The translations under genes were made by a program, and so were the position numbers. A DNA stretch of 62,000 nt from Chrysomallon squamiferum (Eukaryota; Mollusca; Gastropoda; Neomphalida; Peltospiridae), in assembly GCA_012295275.1 (NCBI GenBank), contig CM022679.1, positions 19,098,342-19,160,341 on the forward strand, read 5' to 3'. Positions 1 to 11,046 of this stretch are shown here, in pieces; positions within the stretch are counted from its first letter, which is position 1, and each line of letters begins with the position of its first letter. The notes under the pieces are model-generated. The model was not told the DNA's origin, did not search any database, and saw nothing but the letters and a program-made list of their open reading frames with translations.

Positions 1-302
1 TGTAAACATTTCTAATCCGTCAACCTAATAGAACAGGTAATTAAAATAAATTATTTCATCTGAACAAAAAAAATTAAAAAGTTTTTTTTATCAGAATAAA
101 AGATTACAAATTGGAATCGAGTAAGCCAAGCAGAGCAATATATATTTAAACCACACCTTATTTAGAAATTATTAAGACAGTTTAAAAATATATAAACATA
201 CAAAAACATCCTAAATAAACGAAAAGAAATAATGAAAATTACATAATAATTAAGAGTCACGGAATTTTGTTAATGAGGAAATTACAGTTTTCAAAACTTA
301 AA

Positions 303-346
<44 letters not shown>

Positions 347-955
347 ACCATTTGTAACAGTCAACGTTAGATCAGTACGAAACTGTTTACTTATTGCAAT
401 TATATGCAAAATCGATCTTGGTTGCAACAAACAAATTGACTGTTATTTGTTTTTATATTTCTTCATGTGAAAATGTGTGGGTAAAATATATACTGTTAAA
501 TGTTAACATAACCTAGAAGTAGACATAATTTGCACTTATTATATGTAATAATCAGTAGCTTTTTGTGAAGGTTTTAAAAAATATAAATTTTAAATTTTGA
601 TAAGATGACACAAAAATTACACATTGTAATTTGAGTTTATTTTTAAAGTAATGTCAGGTTTGTAGCTGATCGATAAACTATTATTAGAAAAAATTTGGCT
701 CCACTAAATGACATACTGCACTTTCTTTTTTCTATCAACGTACATACACAAATAGAAACCATAATTTAAATTTGTGAAGATGCAATAATTTCATAGTAGC
801 ATTTAAACATTTTAGACGTGAAATAAAATGGTTCTCGAACTATAATGCATAGTTGTGTTGTTGGTAGGAACAGGTTATCATATTGTGTTGTTGGGGAAAG
901 AATGCTCAGAAACCCTAAGTTATACTGATAAAATTCCAAGTTCACTGGTTTTCAC
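1..955. other. Cadherin intron, AT-rich, no exon seen
   Basis: Very AT-rich sequence downstream (in gene sense) of the last visible cadherin exon, with an (ATT)n tract at 303-345. No segment with cadherin-like coding was found on the minus strand. Confidence 0.4.
303..345. repeat. (ATT)n microsatellite
   Basis: Uninterrupted trinucleotide repeat; it produces a spurious poly-Ile reading frame. Confidence 0.9.
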
Positions 956-1082
956 CCATCAAATAATCACGTACCGAGTGGTCGACATAAGAGTGGAGTC
1001 GGTATCCTGTTACTCTTCCATTAATATCAGGATCGACAGCCAAGTCTTTCAAGCCAAACACAGATGTCCCAATAGTAGTTAT
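956..1082 (-). CDS. Cadherin exon 6: start of second repeat
   Basis: Acceptor TTCATGCAG; reads ITTIGTSVFGLKDLAVDPD then INGRVTGYRL, the A-B strands of a cadherin repeat with the DxD-type calcium motif. The 3' boundary is uncertain. Donor GTACGT at 974 (exon 975-1082, phase 0, matching the preceding phase-0 exons) or GTGAAA at 955 (exon 956-1082, phase 1) are both possible. Further exons lie left of the window. Confidence 0.8.
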
Positions 1083-2047
1083 CTGCATGAAAAATAAATT
1101 TACTGTATAAAATGATATACAGTGAGAAAAAAACAAAAAGAAAACACGTACACAAACTATTCAAATTGTACTTATTTGGAGTCTTAATTAAATGCGTATG
1201 AAAAACTGATAGTTAGCTGCCTAATTAAATAACATAAATAAATAACTTTACTGTAGTTAACTTTACATAACATTATTTTTCATTTAACGTGGATTTATGT
1301 TACTTTAAAATGTTACTCTACAGTGCTGAGTATCTCGCTGTACTCCATTCTACTCACCTCGTTCACTTCCGTCACAAACGGGCCACTCACGAAGTATGGA
1401 TCATTGTCATTAACATCCAGAATGACTAGCTCCTGTTTGAACTGTTAATACAAATGCTTATTTAACCATTTTTAACCTATTAAACGATTACATCTTGTAT
1501 CTCACACTGCGTGAAATTGAATTCCATATCTGTCAGAGGTAATTCAAAATTAACTGAATTACAAAATGAGGTAGAATAAAAAAAAGAAATAATTCCTTGT
1601 ATTATAATATGTATTATAATAAGCTTTCTACTTCTTTTTGTCAGATGAAATTTTAATAATATGCCTTTATAACAATATGCAGGTATAATATTAATACAAG
1701 TTCACTTAGCTGCTATCTTGATAACCGGTAAACTTGTAACGTTGCTAACATTTTTTATACTGAATGTTTCTATTTGAGTTGATTTCTTTAATTGCACTGC
1801 ATTAATTTTAAAGCTGCAATGAAAAATTCCGTTAAACTGTGGATTAAAAGCAAACTTAGTTTGGTATGTGGTAAACAGTATTAACTACTGATCTACAACT
1901 GTTTATGAAGATCGACCAAGAGATTTCGAAATACGAGCTACAAGACTAATTTGTAAATCTTCAGACAATGTGTAATATTCACTATTCTAGAAACGTATAA
2001 AACACTGCCTTGTAGCAGGCAGTACTAAGAGAGAGAGAGAGCGAGAG

Positions 2048-2119
<72 letters not shown>

Positions 2120-5100
2120 ATTTAAAATGACTATCTGAATACAACATAACAACAACTGCAATTTAAAATGGGTGAGAAAATGTTACCAGTCTGACAAAGT
2201 GCTATTCACATTTAGAAACACGTTTACTTACGACGTGTTTCCATCCTTGGTACAAACATTCCAGTGTAAATGGCAGTGACTCTCGATGTCGAATCTACAT
2301 AATGGTGAAAAATGTGTAATACTATCTACTGAATGATGTACATGTATCATGTCATCTATTCTAAACACTATCTACATAATAACGAACATATATCAAGTAC
2401 TATTCTAAACATAATATAGTAAAAATATTTATTCCTTTTCAACACTGATGTAACTAACAAACGTTATTAACATAATAAAATAAACAAATATCAGAAAAGT
2501 AAAATTATTGAATGATTAACATGTGCTTCAAATTTACGGTTTTGTATGTTGATGATATTAGAGAGGAAGTTTACTTCCCAACCGTTGAGGAAAATTAATG
2601 AGGAAAGCGCTCTACCTCTTGGCTGAAACAGGTTTTCCTAACAACAATACGTGCCTCTAACTAATAATAATAAAGTTAAAATAACAAAATATTGCTAATG
2701 AAATAAATAAGATATTTTTATTAGATTAGGAAATTAACACTTTGCCTCTGTTGTCTCGTTGTTAATTTCCTCTAAGTCAGGAGATTTGAGAAACGTGAAG
2801 ATGACGTTATTTGGATCGTGACTTAGTCCTATATATCCCTGAGGACCGTCTTCTTTAAACGCCCACTGGTCCCCATCTTCACGCGGTATGTGCATTATAG
2901 TTGTACCTGGAATTACACACCCAAACATCATTACTAACAAGAATAAAAAAAAACATTTTCTGTTTCACGCCATTAATCTGAGCAGAAATTTTACTTGGCC
3001 TTACCTTAATTCATTGTCTTGCATTGTCTGCTTAACATGAAAAACTGTTTAATTTGAAAAGAAAGCTGTCTTTAATTTTCCACATTCAGTTATTTGATTT
3101 AAAATATTTGTACAACCACATCACTTCATCATATTTCTGCGTTCATTTACACGGTTCACTTTTCTATTTATAAGCTGTATGGAATTGTATTTATTGTTTT
3201 ATTATACATAGGACATAATATACTACAGCCTCAGATAAAATAATAATAATTATATTCATTTGTAATGAAGAAGCATAAAATGCTAGCGTGAATGAATGAA
3301 TAACTACACCTTAATCAAAATGGTTTGTGTTATTTTGTTGTATAAAGAGCTGGAAGAAAATGTGAGGCGTTTGTTAAGTTATTTTGTTTCTCTTTATTTG
3401 GAGTTATGTACACTTTCAGACTTTACGTTTGTAAAGAAGTGTAATAACAATTCACAGTTAATCATTAAAATAAACTTTAAAAGAAAAATATGCCGAGTTT
3501 GGAGACTGTTGATCCTTGCAAGAAAGTCAGCATTGGACAAATATACACAAAAAAAAAGAAGAAGAAGAAAAAGAAAGAATAAACACAAAATATATCTTAT
3601 TTCCTCAAAGAAAAAACAATTTACTCAGACAAAGAAGTCACAGGAAGTCAAATACATAAATGTCAAAAACTGGTTAGTATATAAAATTGTCACCTTTAAA
3701 CACGTTGTATGCTTGATTAAGGCTCAGTCTAGGGTAACAAGGTGCTTTAATGGCCACCAAACAAAGAATATAAACGCTATCTATATAAATCAATAATGTG
3801 TATCTATCTACTAGAGAAATAAACACAACACCAGTTAAGGTTCACGTTAATTATTTAATTATAATACACAGGTAACTTGATAATAATACATTATACAATC
3901 ATAACACACACAATTAAGTAATTTTTTGTATCGAGAAAGGTCATACGAGTAAGGTCATACGGGGAACCAAGAGAAAATAAGAATCTGCACGGAGGACAGA
4001 TTATAACCTTAAAATATTATTGACACAGGTTAATTGCACCTTACACCCTATCAAAATAAGAATAGACAATTGCTTACCATACTCGTCCGTAAAGACAATG
4101 TCATATTTGGTTTCCCCGCCTGACTGAACTCTCGTCTTGACCGTTTCTTTAGCTCACGCTTACTTCGCTTTGCTCTGTTCTCTTCCCCTTTTAATTACCA
4201 AAATTCTAGCCTTTTTATAACAACGCCATGGATTGAAAAATTAGGGGAAACAATAAAAAGAGCGGATGTGATTGTAGTAATAATTAAAGTTACGCAATTT
4301 CAGTTCCATCGCTTAAACATAAAATGAGCGGATCTCTGAATGAAGTAACACATTTAGTTAAGCAATCTGAATTCCGTGACAAAAATAAATACAGTATTCC
4401 CTCGCTATTCGCGGGGGTTACGTTCTTTACCCCCCCCCCCGCGAATAGCGAAAAACCGCGAATATTGGATGCAGTTTTAAAACGTCTATTATGAGATTAT
4501 ATACGGTACTAAATGCTTCCCAAACACTTTCTAAAGACACTCTTATTCATTAATACAGTAATAATGTAGTAATATTGCATGCAGTTATGTATTTCACTAA
4601 TGTAGTAATGATAATGTAAACACATTTTAATTTTGTACTGAAACAATATTTTAATCAGAAAGAAACGTAAGTACATGAGGACAGTAACACCGCATAGCAT
4701 AGTTACCCATACAGTATTACTGCACCGTAAAGTCATTTTCTATGCGTACAACATATGTATTAGAATTGACAGAAAGTGGAACAAATTTAAAGGCAAAACA
4801 GACAGATAAATACAGTTCAGGTAATAATATGCAATTAAAAACATTATTAATACACGGTCACAAAAAATATGCACTGTATATACAGTGTATGCATTTATAA
4901 AAAAAATACGTACTGTATTGCAATAATAATTGAAAAAATTTGATATTGTTTGTGCGGTTTACCGAGCATTTGTTTTTATGACGTTATGACGCTAGCCTGG
5001 TATACCAGCATACGATGCGATATGGTTAAGAGCCTAACCCGCGAATATGCGGGGCCGCGAATGGGGAACCGCGTATAGGTGAGGGTATACTGTAATTAAA

Positions 5101-6227
5101 ACTAATAATAACAAAGAAATGATTCTTTATGAGTGATGACGATTATCATTATCATCATAATAACTGTGACAACAGTACATACAAAATACGTACATATGTA
5201 TGTATGTATGTACACATATACATATATAAACATATATATACATACATTATATACATATATTCACACATCTATAGACATTCAGATACATACATATATATAA
5301 TTTATTTATACTGTCAATAAACTCGTACAAACTTATTATATTACACAGATATATTAGTTTACAAATGTCTGACAAGTTTCCTGTGTATTGAAAAGGGCAG
5401 ACGGAAACTTAACCGTTCATTTCATCTGAGAATTGATGTCAAGAAGACTTCCAAACAAACTACCAATTAAATTAACTTTTAGCTGGCGTAAATAAGAGAA
5501 ACTCTTTTCAAGATCAAGAATGTAAAAATGCCAGGAAACGAAATACTATTTATATTTGCACTTTATATTTTCTAAATTTAAACTGTAATTAAAAATCAGA
5601 AATAGCTAAGCACACAAACATATACACACGCACACACGCACACACACACATTCATACATACTTACAACGTACTTAAGTACAAACAAACAATGGAATGTAT
5701 CTAATGAACTTTCAAGTAATAGAATAAATGAACTAATTACATTTACAAAAAGGTTTTTTCATGCAGTTTTGTTCAAGATCTATATGAGATACTAGAGAAT
5801 AAAGAAACAACCCAAAAGATTTAGAAGATAAGTTGGTTTCGGTTATTTGCATTTATCTATATTTTATAAATATTATCTTTTATTAATCTTCTTTCAAATT
5901 TTAATATTATGTGCTAACGGATCCCCCTTGACGGTAATTACAACATCATTAATCTTTGCAAAATTGCCTCCATCAAAAAGAAAAAGAAGAAAAAAAAAGA
6001 TCAACATCCAGCCACTGATAACGAAAACTAAACTCACCTACATTAAATGCTATGTCAGCATTGTTTGCCGTTTTAAAAGTGGTCGTTTCAGGCCAGCGAA
6101 GTTATTCTGTGTAAGTAGTAACATTCTCTGGTCTTCTTTTAAAATAATTTGTATGGTAATATCAGAAAAATATTTTTCGTTTTCTTATCACGTTTTGTTT
6201 GTTTTTTATTATTATTATTGGTTTTGG

Positions 6228-6275
<48 letters not shown>

Positions 6276-9200
6276 GTTGTTGTTGTTGTTGTTGTTGTTG
6301 TTCTCATAATAATTACATTTATAAAACATTTTCTTCCGTTGTATATAGTCCGTCACAACGGAACGTTAAAATAATAATAATAATAATAATAATAAAATAC
6401 GTGGAAATTCCAATTATTCAGGCACTTTACACTGATTAGTACGGGTAACAGTATGAAAACCAGACGGTCAGATATTACGGAAATTCGATTAAGACAATAA
6501 CAAATCAAATAACAGACTTCCTAGAATTAATGCAGTTCTCTGCTCTACTGGCTACAAAGAATATACTGAAGTAAGAGGTTATCCTGTAGAAGTTTATCAG
6601 TGAAGCAATTCATAATTAGAAGTAAAGAACAACTGCAGTTATACGTAAGTAAAAACAATTACAGGTGTACGTAAGTAAATCACAACTACAGTTGTACGTA
6701 AGGAAAGAACAACTACAGTTGTACGTAAGTAAATCACAACTACAGTTGTACGTAAGGAAAGAACAACTACAGTTATACGTAAGTAAATCACAACTACAGT
6801 TGTACGTAAGGAAAGAACAACTACAGTTATACGTAAGTAAATCACAACTACAGTTGTACGTAAGGAATTATGACATTTATGACATTTATGATTTTAAAAT
6901 CCATACTATATCTGTATATATAAATAAAAATGATATTCAATATGCACCTATTTGACTGCTTGAAATCAAAGCTATAAAAACGGATAAAATAGAAATGAAT
7001 TAAGAAAACAAAGAGAAAAGAGTAGAATAAAAATATTTTTAAAAATCCCACAAACTACTATTATTTATTTATTTATTAGTTTGTTTGTTTGTTTGTTTGT
7101 TTGTTTGTTTATCTGTTTATGTATTTGTTTATTTATTTATTTATTTATTTATTTACTTACTTACTTACTTTTAGCTTTAGTTATAGCAAAAGAATCTTAA
7201 AGTATGAAACCAGTATGATATAAATTGTTTTTTATGCAAAGCTGCATTGAGTGGTTTAAGAGTATCACCAAAGCGAGGGATAGTAATAGGATCCAGGCGA
7301 TTTATTTTCAAAATGAAGATATATTAGAGGCAAGTAGCACCCAGTGAAATAAATTACCATAGAAAAACCCATATATATGCCATCGAGTAATAAAAAGGAA
7401 TTCTGGATTTCTCAGTGGACATTTCTGAAAGCATTACTGGAAGATGAAAATATACCGTCTAAATTACTTCTAACAGTGTAATGCCTATATAGTTCTATTT
7501 TCATCGAGACTGAGAAAAGAAACCGATGCAAAGCAAACAAGAAAAAAAGTAAGTTATAAATATCATGCATCGATGTACTTCAATCGTTTAAATAATATTT
7601 TGTAAGAAAAATAACAGTTGCTTTCTGATTATATATTATTATTTCCTTGACCTTTCTGTACGTACCAGATCAGTATTATGTATTTCAGAGAACATAGTTA
7701 TATTATATACTTTGTTATAAAGATGTCTGTGTCTCTCTGATTATAAAGGTTTGTGTGTGTGTGTGTGTGTGTATTTACACACACACGAATCTGTGAGAGT
7801 ATATACGTTACGTGTGTATATGTCATTGAATTATAGATAGATAGATGGATGAATGGATGGATACATGCCTACATATATATATATATATGAATAATTGTGT
7901 ATGGATTAATGTATATATGTATGTATGTATGTATGTATTGTACGGGAGGTTCTGATTCATTGATTTATACAGATTCCTACATTGTATTTTTAAAGTTATA
8001 TAAATATATTTTAAGGATCCTTACCTGGTGGTACATCTTCACTAAAAGAGAGAATCGTTGAGTTAACGACGCAGGCGCAATCTGTGAATGAAAATAAATA
8101 AATTATATTTAGCCGAACAAATAATAATAATAAGAGGAAGAAGAACAAGAAAGAAAGAAAGGAATAATAAATAAATAAATAAATAAATAAACCAAATAAA
8201 CATTATTAAAAATAATTATAATCATGTTATAACGACTTCTTAAGTTCATATTCAAACAAGACCGGTTTTATAAAAGAAAAATGAGAAAATGTACAAGAAA
8301 GAGAAACGATAAAGAAAATAATGATTAAAAATGTCTATAAATATTGATGTTCCAGTTGTTTTTATCACTCGTGGGCGTAAAGATACTGTAAATCTAATTG
8401 GTAATGATACTGTTTTGTACTCATCTCTGGGTTTAAATCTGTGATTCTGTTTTGCGGTTGAACAATTCTGATATTCTGGGTTAAACGTATCTTGCATATA
8501 TATTCATAATATTCTAAATTTATAATTATGACATTTTATTATAATGTATTGAAGTAAATACATTGTATATTATTATGCTATAATTTATTTTATTTTTTTG
8601 AGACTTTTATAATAAATTAAACGTTAGTGTGGGTTCATGCATGTATTTATGTATGTACTGTAATCTGTACAATTGCGCATGTATGTGTGTTTATTTGAAT
8701 ATGAACATCTATGCTGCGGTTTGGATAGTGAATTAAATCATTTCTATTAGCTCAGTTTAGGGGTTAAAATCGATAAGCGTAAGTCCGATGGTTCCACCAG
8801 TTTGTAAATGACTGATCAGACGCTGATGTAAACAGAAAACAAAATCATTAATAAACTGGCTAGGCAGCCCACGTCTGAAAGCGTTATCAGAGGAGAGAAA
8901 TTAATTGATGTAGAGCAAGTTGAAATCGAAGAAATGTTCAAATGATAATTTATTACACATTAAAGATATGAATTATTATCCAGACATTAAAAGAGAGAGA
9001 AAAAGTAGGAGGGAACGAAATGGGGAGAAAGAGATGGGGAGGGAGATGAAGAGACGGGGATAAGCCTGTGTATTTCTGTTGACAAATGTGTCAGTATCAT
9101 ACATTAAACATTATCACCTATTTACTAACATCCATATACCCACAGAAAAAAAACAGACGAATTATTTTAGTCATTATTTTAATTTCTATCATGTACATAT

Positions 9201-11014
9201 TTACATACATACACAGAGGTACACAAGAACAAACAATACCGACATACACAGAGAAAGATGAAAAGTAGATATATCTACTGGACTAATAATACCCATTTGT
9301 TGAAAAGCACTTACTCAGTCTTGCAACAGATAGAGATCAATAAAAAGAACAAGTGGGGGAAAAATATGTCGGAAGAGCAAACAACACAACAGTGACTCAA
9401 AGATAAAATAAGATGAAGAAAGGGGAGGTTAACTGTTTTCGATCTCCAGTTTCCTGAGTGCAAGATACACTATTAAAAGATAATCATAGGAAAGTTAAAA
9501 CTCAAGATGTCTTTAGCTAAATCTGATCACCTGAGCCTAACCAAGTCAGGATTATCCCTAGAAATGAATTGTTAAACTAATTTGTTTAGAGGGCGAGTCT
9601 GTTCATCCTCAATTATTCGCGCACTTTTGTTTGATGACACCTACGTCGGAGAATTTTAAAACTTCCTTTTACAAAAATGGAAATACAAATGAAACAATAC
9701 TTTTAATAAAATACTAATATGTTATTAATCATTAATTTGATTAAAAGGAAGGTTGAGTAAAATTAATGTTAAATTACAAACTAAATGCCTGTATGTTGTT
9801 AAATAACTTTATATGTACATCTGTCTACATTTCTATCTCTATAGGCATTTATATAATTATGTTTTCATATATGTGTGAACAGATTCATAAAACATGTCAT
9901 ATGTGTACCTATAAATAGTTGATCAGTAGAATTCTTAAGTAAATATAAAATCTTAAATTAAATCATACCACCCAATATCAGAACTTTTAGAATATAACTT
10001 TAGTTATTCGTCTGTATGGAAAAGCAATAAATGAGGCTGAAATTCATTATTTTGTATTTAATCATCAAATTAGTGTTAAGCTGTCTGGCTTTTGTAATTG
10101 AACAGGCTAAATACTGTATTTGTATAGATTATCTTTCCAGTTAACAGAACTATTTCAGCTACATCAATATTTCTCTGACAAGACAAACCAGACGGCTTAA
10201 TTCATGTTTTTTTTTTTTTTTTTTTTAGTGAATATTTATTTTTGAGGCTGCTATATTATGTTAATATCGAAAACGTAACCTTTACGTAACCAACGAGAGA
10301 GTGGTTTTATATTTCTGTATACGTATGGGGGAGCTCAAAGAAGACATAAATGGATACAAATTAAAAATATAAGGAAAGGCTTTGAGAATTAGAAAGAAAG
10401 AATTATTAGGCCTGAATAAAAAGCAGATGAATGAAACTGAAAAATGAAAAAGAATAAACAAATCCTATTAAGATGGCTTCTATTCTCAAGATTAAATAAA
10501 ATTATCAAACGTTAATTCCTGATACAAATCACAGTAATCTATCACTGGACAGTAAGGATAAACTATTAAGCTGTAAAGTCGTTGCCATCAAACTGGTAAT
10601 TGTTATCGATTATTCCATGTTAGCAGCAGGACGGATGTAACATGCCATAGTCAGGTGTGAGAGGCGAGTCTGGCACACACGCTTTCATCAGTGAATGTTG
10701 ACTCTTTCTGTCGCTCTCTGGTCACGGAGTACGGGAATGAATCACAGTTTGCTTGATAATCTTATGTCGATGTTTAAAAGCTTTGATGGAAAGGCAAAAA
10801 GGAAAAGCCAAGAGTTACTGTTAGACGTGTAAGAAAGAGAAAATAATTCTGATTCGTGTGTGTTGTTTTAATTATTCTTGAGAAATATATTTATATATTT
10901 TACTTTAACTTCGTTTCTATCAATTGTTTTTAAAATTATTAATTGAATTGTGCAAAATGAACGTAAATAATTAATTACACTTAACAAATATCCAAATTAA
11001 CAGACACACCCACC

Positions 11015-11046
<32 letters not shown>

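Larger units (their letters stand above)
5097..8020. other. Remainder of cadherin intron 2
   Basis: AT-rich intron with TATA/CA-rich tracts (5195-5300, 5620-5650), ATT/GTT repeats, a 27-bp minisatellite, tetranucleotide repeats and GT repeats (7747-7775). No exon-like segment with good splice sites was recognised. Confidence 0.5.

Noticed and set aside
855-1136. Plus-strand 80-codon frame and the N-terminal part of the minus-strand 64-codon frame
   Set aside because: The plus frame is antisense to cadherin exon 6; the minus frame before ITTIGTS is intron.
3296-3796. 166-codon plus-strand frame
   Set aside because: Lys/Arg low complexity in an AT-rich cadherin intron, with no domain or splice context.
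5847-6439. 175- and 96-codon plus-strand frames
   Set aside because: Translations of ATT/GTT microsatellites (poly-Tyr, poly-Leu, poly-Cys, poly-Val).
6639-6955. Frames with repeated YVSKSQLQL or VVVIYLRT units
   Set aside because: Caused by the 27-bp minisatellite, whose unit length is a multiple of three; frames are open on both strands.
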